NCBI GenBank assembly: GCA_963678675.1
Contig: OY783191.1
Location: 10,486,995-10,550,994, forward strand
Direction of reading: 5' to 3'
Origin: Xiphydria camelus
Lineage: Eukaryota > Arthropoda > Insecta > Hymenoptera > Xiphydriidae
DNA length: 64,000 nucleotides
In this document: in pieces, positions 1 to 8,421 of the stretch
Layout of the letters: each line of letters opens with the position of its first letter
Position numbering within the stretch: position 1 is the stretch's first letter
Made by a program: the position numbers and the translations under genes
Notes under the pieces: generated by a model
The model's database searches: none
Told to the model about the DNA's origin: nothing
What the model saw: the letters and a program-made list of their open reading frames with translations, nothing else

Positions 1-627
1 CTCCTCTCTTTCCGCCCTATCTGTATAACGTCATCATTAGTGAATGGCCCCTTTTTAACAAAATAATTCTACATGATCCAGTTTCAATCTATTATACGAG
101 ATCATTTACGTTGTTATGTGAAACGATATCGCACAGCATTGTGATAAAGCGAATGATCGTCTTAAAATATATATGTAACGATAACTATAACAACTTGGCA
201 GATGTATAGAAGAGAGTCGCCGAACTTGAACCGGCGCCTCAGTTGGACCACATCTGCATTCTAGTTATTCTGAGCATATAACGTATCTAACTAACAAAGC
301 AACGCAAAGTAACAGTAGGGTTATTTTGCGTTGCTTTGTTAGTTAGATACGTTATATGCTCAAACTTGGAGTTGGATGAGGGCAACTTTTTCTTTAGTTT
401 TTTCATGGCCATATTTGTAGCCGGTAGGACAATAACGGTTCTAAATACAGGGGCGGTCCATTCTCCTAGGTGCTGGTTCAAATTCGGCTACTCTCCCCTA
501 CTTTCTCTTGCCAATCTACTTTCTTCGCGATTTTCTATTTCCGTAACGATGAATTACTTATAGAGAGCCATTGTGTTACAAATGAATAATGTTATTAAAA
601 ACCGATGTTCAAACTGTTTTGTTTCAG
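1..627 (+). other. Laminin intron, upstream portion
   Basis: Intron sequence before the first visible exon. Apart from the 272-361 hairpin and its tRNA-like flanks, I see no gene or recognisable element. Confidence 0.6.
272..361. repeat. Near-perfect hairpin, 37-bp perfect arms
   Basis: The arms 272-308 and 325-361 are exact reverse complements. Pairing continues through 309-313 and 320-324 with one G-T wobble, leaving a 6-nt loop (314-319). The flanks (roughly 205-250 and 455-500) are also loosely inverted copies and contain tRNA T-arm-like sequence (GGTTCAAGTTCGGC on minus, GGTTCAAATTCGGC on plus). It could be a small foldback/MITE or two inverted tRNA-derived fragments. I cannot say whether it is transcribed. 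Confidence 0.75.
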
Positions 628-864
628 CATCAAGAATGTGAGTGCGAGCGTCACACGTGCGGCGAGATGTGTGAGAAGTGCTGCCCGATGTATAACCAGG
701 TGCCATGGAAGCCCGGCACGGCAGGTCGAGGGTTCCACTGTGAAAAGTGCAACTGCAACGGGCATGCCACTGCCTGTCGGTACGACCCAGAAGTGGCCGC
801 TCATAAAATGTCTATGGATGTACGGGGGAAATTTAGAGGTGGTGGAGTTTGCTTGAATTGTACG
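628..864 (+). CDS. wb: Laminin alpha exon: LE repeats after the LN domain
   Basis: First visible laminin exon, 79 codons in phase 0. The acceptor is TGTTTTGTTTCAG before 628 and the donor GTACGT is at 865. It opens HQECECERHTCG and continues CEKCCP then KPGTAGRG, the signature of the first LE repeat just behind the LN domain in alpha chains. It then enters the next LE with CNCNGHA and ends GGGVCLNCT. The next exon supplies EHTAGINC, so the LE motif NC-T-x-HTAGxNC is rebuilt exactly across the junction. The LN domain is not in the window. The exon is more GC-rich than the flanking intron. Confidence 0.93.
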
Positions 865-1089
865 GTACGTCGAGGTTGTAAATTGAAGTAGGTATACGAT
901 ACGTTACGCATAACATCACGATACTCAGATGGGCAAATGTACTTAAATTGTGCAGCAACTTTAGATAGTATTACGCCGGTGCTTTGTTGACGCGCGTTTC
1001 AGCATTATATAAATTGAAGTACAACAAGCCACATAGTCACGCGCGGTATTTCCAACGCGAGTTAATTCAGACAACGCCGGAATTATGCT

Positions 1090-1200
1090 AGACGCGCGTT
1101 AACTTAACGCTATGTATCACTAGCCTTATCTCACCAAATGCTTCAAAATTGTACGCCTTACGCCAGGGACACACTAGCGTTAAGTTAGCGCGCGTTGCAG
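1090..1200. repeat. Inverted GCGCGTTAACTTAACGCT motifs beside the Harbinger remnant
   Basis: GCGCGTTAACTTAACGCT near 1095-1112 is matched in reverse complement by AGCGTTAAGTTAGCGCGC near 1177-1195, preceded by GGGACACACTAGCG. The second copy lies about 45 bp before the transposase remnant and could be its terminal inverted repeat. The interval 865-1090 holds related degenerate copies (GACGCGCGTTTCAGC) and nothing else I recognise. Confidence 0.5.
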
Positions 1201-1239
1201 TACTCGCCACACAGTCAGCAAATCGCAAAAACAACATCA

Positions 1240-1536
1240 AGAAAGAAAATGGTGGGATCATCCAGTAAATAGTAAACGCTATCGAGACATGGTCATTTTT
1301 ACACGTTATATCCACGTCTAAGAGCTAACCCGGAAAAATTGTTTAATTACTTTCGTATGTCTATCAATTCATTCGATGAACTGTTGGCTGCAATCAAGAA
1401 TCACATAGCAAGGAATGATACCCACATGAAAAACCTCGCAAAAACAGGAAAACACGCGTATCTGTGTGTAAACACCAAGATGCAATCGTATGTAATTCTA
1501 AAACGCATGTCGAAGCCGTCTGTCCATATTTCATAA
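1240..1536 (+). pseudogene. PIF/Harbinger transposase N-terminal remnant
   Basis: Two frames joined by one frameshift near 1285 give KWWDHPVNSKRYR and then HGHFYTLYPRLRANPEK, LFNYFRMSINSFDELLAAI and ARNDTHM. This is the conserved N-terminal block of Harbinger (DDE_Tnp_4) transposases: tryptophan pair, H-x-LYPxL, YFRMS-x-xF-x-LL. The catalytic DDE part is absent and the frame ends at a TAA at 1534. It is a dead fragment in the first large laminin intron. Family assignment is by motif recall. Confidence 0.75.
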
Positions 1537-1732
1537 ACGACTTATTCATTCTTATTGTTAGATAATTTCGTTCAACATTTCTTCATATCGCTTAGTAAAT
1601 TATATGAACAGTCGACTTAGATTCATTTACTTGTAAGAAAATATGCAGAAATGTAGATAATTAAGAAATAAGAATCGGCGTTTACAACAATGGGTACAGA
1701 AGCACCTCAAAACATAGTGACGCGGCAATGTA

Positions 1733-1958
1733 TACCTAGCGTCATTGATTCTGATCGACCCGCTTTGGATGACGGTACTTCTATCGAATCGACCGTAGCT
1801 AAAGGTTTCGAGTGCTCAGTGTTTTGCCATGAAGACTAAATTTGATTGGTGCTTTATGGCAAAATAAGAAAATCCGCTCGTACCGCTCAATTACAGTCGA
1901 CTCAATTGAAGTACCGTCACCCAAAGCCGGTCGATCAGAATTATTGACGCTAGGTGTA
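1733..1958. mobile_element. MITE family A, copy 1
   Basis: About 226 bp with inverted ends ACCTAGCGTCATTGATTCTG and CAGAATTATTGACGCTAGGT and a conserved inner part (GACGGTACTTC ... GAAGTACCGTC). Related copies at 29211-29441, 43919-44149 and 57019-57243 share the same ends and centre, so this is a dispersed family. There is no coding capacity. Between 1537 and 1732 I see nothing else. Confidence 0.8.
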
Positions 1959-2198
1959 CGTCACGACGCGTTAATAGGGGACTTGCACATATTTTTTTAA
2001 CATCATAAATGGATTGAACATGTAAAAAAATGTGGGACGTGTTTTTTTATTTTTTTTTCTGACGCGAAATTAAGCCGTAAGAAATTAATAAAGTTTGCGA
2101 TAAATCCCGCCCACTTGAAACAGCCGGTCGAGCGGCACGCCGTGCCGCGACGTCACTATCCTAGATATAGATATACTAGAAGGCCTGCAGGCGGACCG

Positions 2199-2232
2199 TT
2201 ACCATGTACAGTGACGTCACTATACATGGTAA
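2199..2232. repeat. 34-bp palindrome around TGACGTCA
   Basis: TTACCATGTA then CAGTGACGTCACTA then TACATGGTAA is palindromic apart from one mismatched pair. It sits in a GC-richer stretch (2100-2290) with other short palindromes. The interval 1959-2449 otherwise holds no recognisable gene. The centre matches a cAMP-response-element-like octamer, but I have no evidence of regulatory use. Confidence 0.55.
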
Positions 2233-2458
2233 CTAGTGCCGCCCATAACGCGGAGTTTCACTGGGGAGACGTGGCCATGCTACTTTTAAAGTAATGTTTT
2301 TGGGGTAGAAGTTTTTTTTATCAAGTTTTTACTATTGGTACTGTGTTTTGAATAACTTTAACTATTATGTTTGCTGTGTTTCATACAAAATAAAATTTTA
2401 TGCAAGTTCCCTATTTAACGCTCGTGTGTCTCGGGTCTATAATCTATTGTTGTATTTC

Positions 2459-2594
2459 GCGCCTCTTCCTCGAGATCATAGATGTAGTAATCTCTACTCT
2501 CACCAGTTGTCGCCACAAAGTTTTAAAGCTAGGAAATAAACATTTCCGTAGACTCCATGGTCTCCCGCGCGGCGTCCCCGCGCTTACCTTCATT
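2459..2594 (+). repeat. DIRS left inverted terminal repeat
   Basis: 136 bp beginning GCGCCTCTTCCTCGAG, the reverse complement of 7415-7550 with very few differences. The element extends a few bases further left (TTGTATTTC), a segment matched only by the internal complementary region. The gag-like start codon lies 65 bp beyond the end of this repeat. Confidence 0.88.
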
Positions 2595-2658
2595 CTTTTG
2601 CTTTGTGCCAGTGTCGTCACATCACAGAAGATTGAAAAAAAATTATAAAACAGCAATA

Positions 2659-2764
2659 ATGGGAAGGAAAGGACATTTGTCGACGAGGGAAGATGAGGAA
2701 CAGAGGAGGGAACAGAAAATACGACACCTAGAAAAGAAGTTAGATCGAGAGAAGAGAAAGCGTC
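2659..2764 (+). CDS. DIRS gag-like ORF, first exon (predicted)
   Basis: ATG at 2659 opens MGRKGHLSTREDEEQRREQK and then a charged lysine/arginine/glutamate helix (KKLDREKRKRR). Read straight through, it meets TAG after 37 codons. At 2765 there is a consensus donor GTAAGT inside the CGTCGTAAGT context. Splicing to the AG at 3086 joins Arg codon C|GA in frame to KISSSRRPRSRSRKSS, the start of the main gag-like body. The spliced product is 429 residues. The charged start and the SR-rich continuation are compositionally continuous, which supports the join. The alternative is that a stop and a frameshift arose by decay. Confidence 0.6.
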
Positions 2765-3086
2765 GTAAGTAGCGCTCTAACTCCAAATTTTCCGGTCGGA
2801 AAAAGGACGCCCTGATATGTGAGTTTTGTTGGACAAGGCTCATTACTGCGTACGGAACCAATGCTAGTTCGAAGGGCTAACGATTTGATCGTTTTGCACC
2901 GTGCTTTCGGCTCTTACCGAAATGCGCGCCTTTGTTGGACAAAGGGAAAAAAGTACGCAGATATGTCGAGCGGGGGTTTGACCATCGCGGCTCGCTCATA
3001 ACCTCCAAATTACAAGTTTCTCATTTGATGACGGAACGTAATTCTTGGACGATTTGTGGACGAAGCATACGTAACATTGGTTACAG
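2765..3086 (+). other. Predicted spliceosomal intron in the DIRS gag-like ORF
   Basis: 322 nt from GTAAGT to TTGGTTACAG. The two flanking ORF pieces are in different frames and separated by stops, yet join in frame when this segment is removed. The pyrimidine tract is weak. Short readings inside the segment resemble no gag motif I know. Confidence 0.5.
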
Positions 3087-4270
3087 GAAAAATATCGTCA
3101 TCGAGACGTCCGAGGAGTCGCTCGCGAAAGAGTTCGACTGCGAGGTACTCGAGTCAGTCCACACGGAGAAGGTCGCGATCGAGATCTTATGTTGGACATC
3201 GCTCGCCGACGCGCTCTCGATCAAGATATTCGAGGCGCCGGACGTCTACGCGTTCGCGATCCAGAAATTCCAGGTGTCATTCGTCGAGGGGCTCGAGAAA
3301 TTCGTTGGAACGATCGCCATCTATCCGCGAGTCGACGAGACATTCGTTAGTTCCTCGGGTGAATGGGGCGGCCACCGAGAATAATCAAGACGTTGGGGTT
3401 TCCACGAACGATACGGGAAACGTAGCGATACCCATCGTGCATGACGAGGAGGTCGGTGACGCGCCGCGGGTTACGGTGGCGGCAGAAAACTCACAGACGG
3501 ACGTTGCGCCCACATGTATACCAGAGCATGAGGTCGAGCTCCAGCCGGAGATTTTAGAGGTTATCGGCGCCCGCCTCGAAACGGACAAGACATGTACCCC
3601 GGCAGTTCACAAGGACATAGCCTTGCGATGGGCTGAGATTTTGAGAAACGGGCTTCCAATAAAAGAGGTACAGAAACTTCTGAAGAAGTTTTCCCCTCCG
3701 GAGAACTGCCCTTTTATTTCTGTGCCAAAATTAAACGCGGAGATCATCGCTGCCGTACAAGAGTCGGTGGTAAAAAGGGATTCACGCATCGTCGAGAAAC
3801 AGGAGCGAGTAGCGGCCTGTCTCTCAGCCGTAGCGAAAGCCTTTTCGATCGCACTGAAAGTGGGAGGGTCTCAAAGAATTGAGTTACTCGAGAGTTTAAG
3901 CGCAGGTGGTACGCTGCTCGCATCCGTTCATCGGGAGGAGTCGTTGGCTCGGAAAAGCATGCTTCTAGCCAATCTTAACTCGTCTTTGAAAGCAACATTG
4001 TCAAAGACAACGGTTGACGAGTGGTTTTTTAGCGCGGACTTGGAGGGGCTGATTAAATCAGCTAAGATGCTCGAGAAAACAACGAAGGATCTCAAGGCAC
4101 CAGATAAATCTTCGCAACAGAAAAAAAACTGGAAAGGCCCGGCTCGTCAACCAGCGGTCAAGAGTCGATTGACGACGTTGGGCGGATATCGACGAGGATC
4201 GTCGAACCAAGCGGATTCGAAGAAGGCACCCTATCGCAAGGATAATCAGCGCTACAAGAAGCGCGGATAG
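3087..4270 (+). CDS. DIRS gag-like ORF, main exon
   Basis: 394 codons to TAG at 4268. It starts with an arginine/serine-rich region (about residues 1-75, RSRSRKSS and similar), a nucleic-acid-binding composition common in DIRS ORF1. An acidic segment (EEVGDAPRV) and an alpha-helical region follow, with ALRWAEILRNGLP and KKFSPPENCPF. The C terminus is basic (YRKDNQRYKKRG). No zinc knuckle is seen. An upstream in-frame ATG at 3056 exists but lies inside the predicted intron. The pol frame is open from 4246 and overlaps the end of this ORF by about 25 nt. Confidence 0.8.
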
Positions 4271-5266
4271 ATGCAGCTTTAAATGTGGGTAAACTAGCCG
4301 GTAGGCTACGATTTTATGATAATGCGTGGTCGAAGGTGACCCAGGATTCAGTCGTGCGCAGGTGGATAAAAGGGTATGAGATTCCTTTTACATCAAGGCC
4401 GGACCAAAAATACTGTCCAGGCAAAACCGCGTGGTCCGAGCAGGAAAAATCACTGATCGAAGAACAACTTAAAAAACTGCTTGCGAAGGGAGCTATTGAG
4501 CTATGTGCGCCGGCAGGTCAATTCCTGTCAAATATTTTTTTAATCCCAAAACCGGATGGGACGTCGAGGTTGATTCTTAACCTCAAAAAACTTAACGAGC
4601 ATATTTTGACAGAACATTTCCAAATTGAAGATTGGAAAGTGGCGAAGCGATTACTAGGGAATCAGGATTTTATGGCCACTTTGGACCTTAAGGACGCATA
4701 TTATCTCGTTCCGATTGAAAAGAGCAACAAAAATATTTACGGTTTAGGTACGAAGGAGCATTGTACGAATTCACTTGTCTACCTTTTGGTTTAAACGTTG
4801 CGCCATACGTCTTTACAAAAATTTTAAAACCAGTCGCGGCGTATTTAAGAAAACGAGGGTTTCTCTCCGTTTTTTATCTAGACGATATATTGGTAATCGG
4901 AAGATCGTTCGAGGAGTGTACGAGAAATGTGCATGAAACGCGCGCTTTGCTTCGGGAACTCGGTTTTATAATTAATGAACAGAAAAGTCTGGACGTTCAC
5001 ACGCAACGTTGCAAATATTTGGGATTTGTGTTCGACTCAAAGAAGATGACTATCGAGTTGCCAAAAGATAAGGTGCAACGAACCGCCGAACTGTTTTATA
5101 GATTCAGTAGAATCGACTCTTGTACGATAAGAGAGTTCGCAGTCTTCGTTGGTAGGTTAGTTTCGCGGTGTCCTGCATTGAGGTACGGATTGATATACGT
5201 ACGATGCCTAGAAAAGGAACGAACCCATATGTTAGAAATTAACAATAACAACTCTTTGACGCAACG
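4246..5266 (+). pseudogene. DIRS reverse transcriptase region (two frameshifts)
   Basis: The frame opens at 4246, overlapping gag: GKLAGRLRFYDNAW, then SNIFLIPKPDGTSRLILNLK, ATLDLKDAYYLVPI, YEFTCLPFGLNVAPYVFTK and the catalytic YLDDILVIG. These are RT motifs 1-5 in the DIRS/gypsy style. One frameshift falls between about 4745 and 4766 (KNIYGLG to YEFTC). A second lies near 5240-5255 inside an AAC run, before FDATMSL. It would copy the element RNA if the lesions were absent. Confidence 0.9.
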
Positions 5267-6196
5267 ATGAGTCTTCGGGGAAAATTTAAGGAAGAATTCG
5301 TTTGGTGGAAGAAACATATTCATTATGCGAGCGCACCGATAATCGAGTCAAAATACGACCTGGAAATTTTTTCCGATGCGTCGCGTACGGGCTGGGGAAT
5401 TGTATGCGAGGGCCGTTGTAGCAATGGATACTGGAATGCGTCTGATCGAGACTTACACATTAATTTGCTGGAATTATTGGCAGTATTTCTTGGTCTAAAA
5501 TGTTTCGCGAGCGACCGGCGCTGCTGTAACATTTTACTACGAGTAGATAATACGACGGCCATTGCTTACATTAATCGGATGCGGGATAGTCGATACGAGG
5601 GCCTTAGCTCGTTGGCAAGAGAAATTTGGCAGTGGTGCGAGAAAAGAGAGATTTGGATCTCGGCGTCGTACATTCCTTCAAGCGAGAACGTCGAGGCCGA
5701 TCGCGAGTCGCGAAGACTTCAGCCAGAAACAGAATTCGAACTTTCTGAAGGGGCTTTTCGAGAGATCACTCGCGTGTTCGGTTACCCAGAGATCAATTTA
5801 TTTGCATCTAGAGCAAATGCGAAATGCAAGTCATATGTGTCGTGGCAACGGGACCCAGAGTCTATGGCCATCAACGCATTCACTTTGGAATGAAAAAAAT
5901 GGTACTTTTACGCATTTCCTCCGTTCGCAATCGTTTTAAGAGTCTTGCGAAAAATCGTACGCGAGAATGCGTGTGGCATCGTCGTAGTTCCATACTGGGA
6001 AGCTCAGCCGTGGTTTACATTTTTTATATCGTTAGTCGACAGGGAGCCTATTATTTTTCGTCCAAAAATTAATTTAATACAATCCTCCGGCAGAGAACCT
6101 CACCCAATGTGGCAGCGGATTACGTTGGTTGCCGCGAAGCTATCCGGCAGGCCTATCTCCGGAGGAAAGTTCCAGTGGAATCATTGGATATCTTAA
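5267..6196 (+). pseudogene. DIRS RNase H and following domain
   Basis: RNase H core motifs are in order: LEIFSDASRTGWGIV (first Asp), LHINLLELLAVFLGLKCF (Glu) and ILLRVDNTTAIAYINRM (Asp), then ENVEADRESRRL. The frame continues with the conserved DIRS segment INLFASRANAKCKSYVSW and AINAFTLE. There TGG has become TGA (5891-5893), and the same frame resumes KKWYFYAFPPFAIV and WEAQPWFTF until TAA at 6194. The end overlaps the recombinase frame by 88 nt, the usual DIRS compression. Confidence 0.87.
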
Positions 6197-7113
6197 TCGA
6201 ATCGATATCAGAGTCATCGCGCCGTCAGTACGACTGTGCCCTAAAAAAAATGGTGGCATTTCTGCACAAGCAACGAAGTAGATCCATTCGCCGGATCGAC
6301 GAACGATGTGGTGACGTTTCTAACAAAGGAGTTCAAGAAGAAAATGTCGTACAGTTCACTAAACTGCTACCGTTCTGCGATATCGTTGCTTTTAGGGCCC
6401 GAGCTCGGGCAGAATGAGATCATTCAGCGTTTTTTTTTAGAGGCGTGGCAAAGTTGAGGCCGGCAGCGCATAAATATGAGTCAACCTGGGACCCAAAGAT
6501 TGTTTTGAGTTATTTATCAGCGTGGTACCCAGATGAAAAAATTAGTTTGGAACGCCTCTCGTGTAAATTGGCCACATTGCTTGCCTTAGTTACTGGACAT
6601 CGGATACAGACTTTAATGTTAATCGATATTCGAAACATTTCTCACGTAAATGAGAATTATCTAGAGATTAAGATCCCCGATAGGATCAAAACCTCGGGAC
6701 AAAATAAGATACAGCCGACATTGAGACTACCGGTGTTTGTTGAGGACAAATCGATCTGCGCGGCCACGGCATTAATGACATATCTTTAAAAAACAAGAGA
6801 ATTGCGTGGATCGATTGTTAAATTATTCATTTCTTTTAGAAAGCCGCATAAAGCGGTGTCGACGCAAACACTTAGCCGGTGGATCAAGTGGGTTATGAAG
6901 GAGAGCGGAATCGACGTCAATCTTTTTTCGACTTACAGCACGCGTCACGCGGCAACATCCGCCGCAAAACGGCTGGGGGTTAGCATAGATACCATAAGGA
7001 AAGCGGCGGGTTGGTCGAAGGAGTCGAAAACGTTTGCAACGTTTTACGACCGCCAGGTAGTTGACGAAACAGCTCAGTTTGGAGAAGCCGTCTTGACCGG
7101 TCATAGAAAATAG
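6109..7113 (+). pseudogene. DIRS tyrosine recombinase (disrupted)
   Basis: The N-terminal core-binding part SESSRRQYDCALKK is at about 6205-6250. After a frameshift near 6295 come DVVTFLTKEFKKK and SSLNCYRSAISLLLGPELG, and after another near 6435, KLRPAAHKYESTWDP. The catalytic part is VTGHRIQTLML (first Arg), STRHAATSAAKRLGVSI, KAAGWSKESKTFATFYDRQV (Tyr). A TAA at 6787 interrupts one frame. The second catalytic box is normally H-x-x-R, as AHSTR; here it reads TYSTR, so the His appears replaced by Tyr. The enzyme would integrate a circular DNA intermediate. Confidence 0.88.
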
Positions 7114-7242
7114 CTTAAAGCTTTTTCATTATAAGTGGCTCATTTATACGAAGATTGATTCGCGAAAGTTGGCGTTTCTTGTTTGTACCACACAATTAAA
7201 AGGTTTTTTTTAATCATTTCGGCCGTAACTGGCTTTAAACAA

Positions 7243-7341
7243 CTACATCTATGATCTCGAGGAAGAGGCGCGAAATACAATTAATGATTAAACGAACTTA
7301 CCTAAGTGAAGTTCAATCATGATTGTATGAGTGCCTCTTCC
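7243..7341. repeat. DIRS internal complementary region
   Basis: The first part (7243-7280) is the reverse complement of the element's left end (2450-2490). The second part (7281-7341) is the reverse complement of its right end (to 7600). The junction GAAATACAA|TTAATGATT fixes the outer boundaries at 2450 and 7600. This template lets DIRS elements rebuild their ends from a circular intermediate. Confidence 0.88.
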
Positions 7342-7414
7342 GAAGAGATCAGTCCCTCCCTCCCTTCTATCTCGAGAGAGATACCCAGGTTTCAGTTACG
7401 GCAATACTTGGAAT

Positions 7415-7550
7415 AATGAAGGTAAGCGCGGGGACGCCGCGCGGGAGACCATGGAGTCTACGGAAATGTTTATTTCCTAGCTTTAAAACTTTGTGGCGAC
7501 AACTGGTGAGAGTAGAGGGTACTACATCTATGATCTCGAGGAAGAGGCGC
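7415..7550 (-). repeat. DIRS right inverted terminal repeat
   Basis: Reverse complement of 2459-2594. Beyond it, 7551-7600 is unique to the right end and complements the internal region. Confidence 0.88.
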
Positions 7551-7600
7551 TCATACAATCATGATTGAACTTCACTTAGGTAAGTTCGTTTAATCATTAA

Positions 7601-8072
7601 TTATAGCTTGTATGAACGTCGTGACGATCATATAAGTCTACCTGGATATGTACATGAGTCATGTTTCATTGGCGTATATTTTATAAAAGAAACTTTACCT
7701 ACTGTCTCTGCTATCTGTATTTTGTTGTTAATTATGATTATTGATAGGCCTCAAGTATCACACAGGTAGATATCTTGATACTTCTGGCATATTCGATCCT
7801 GTTTTAGAGACTATCAATCAAAAGCTTCCGGAAAATAATGGTTAGAATAATAATTGTTTAATTTTACTAAATATCTGTCCATTATTTCGCAAGAAGCTTC
7901 ATGTGCATATAAGTAAATTTTATTCTTTTTTTTTTTTACTAAAATCGGTATTTAACCAAATACAGCTCTAAATTGTTGCTCCAATTAGTAAATTATCTTT
8001 CATTTTTAAATGAATAGTGATCATTTTTATATGCACGTAAATAAATAACAAAAAGGTGTCCAAGAAATTTTA
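7601..8072. other. Intron interval, no gene seen
   Basis: AT-rich intron between the DIRS element and the left end of the 8.07-19.80 kb composite. I see no open frame, repeat pair or RNA gene. Confidence 0.5.
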
Positions 8073-8169
8073 CAGGGTGGTGCTTAAGCAGTTTCTTTAA
8101 TAATTATATAGTGTGATTAATGTTAATAAGAATTTTGCTAAAAGGTTTATTTCTTGTTAAAAATAATCA

Positions 8170-8275
8170 CACTATATAATTATTAAATAAATTGGTCGAA
8201 GTGGCCTCCTTTGGTAGTGATATACAGGCCTTTAATCTCTTCTCAACCGATTGCTCTATGGACTGGAAGTAACCC
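8170..8275 (-). pseudogene. Transposase C-terminal remnant, left copy
   Basis: On the minus strand it reads VEKRLKACI, then a shifted frame ending in KGGHF-like sequence before stops. It matches 19510-19575. The KRLxACIxxxGGHFE ending resembles the C terminus of Tc/mariner-group transposases, but only about 20 residues remain, so the family is uncertain. Confidence 0.4.
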
Positions 8276-8421
8276 ACGTCGAGATCGTCTCACACTGAAA
8301 AAAATCCTCATTTTGACTATTTCGTTAGTTATCTCTCAAATCAAAGATAGTTAGATTAGAGATACAATTATAGTTATTAGAATATTGCATGTCAATGTAG
8401 AAATGCCTTCTGTTATTGATA

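Larger units (their letters stand above)
2450..7600 (+). mobile_element. DIRS-type tyrosine-recombinase retrotransposon, near complete
   Basis: 5.15 kb element with the diagnostic DIRS layout: inverted terminal repeats (2459-2594 and 7415-7550, 136 bp each), an SR-rich gag-like ORF, RT plus RNase H, a tyrosine recombinase, and an internal complementary region (7243-7341). The internal region joins the complement of the left end to the complement of the right end. There are no LTRs and no target-site duplication, as expected for recombinase-mediated insertion. Coding lesions: RT frameshifts near 4750 and 5245, a TGA at 5891, two recombinase frameshifts (about 6295 and 6435) and a TAA at 6787. 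This copy is therefore inactive, but it looks recent because the ITRs and most motifs survive. Confidence 0.9.

Noticed and set aside
589..891. Start codon at 589 for the first laminin exon
   Set aside because: The ATG lies upstream of a strong TTTCAG acceptor and the frame runs past the donor at 865. The region is an internal exon, not a gene start.
3056..3086. ATG at 3056 as the gag start of the DIRS element
   Set aside because: The leading residues (MDEAYVTLVTG) do not resemble the charged N terminus that splicing from 2659 supplies. It remains possible if no intron exists.
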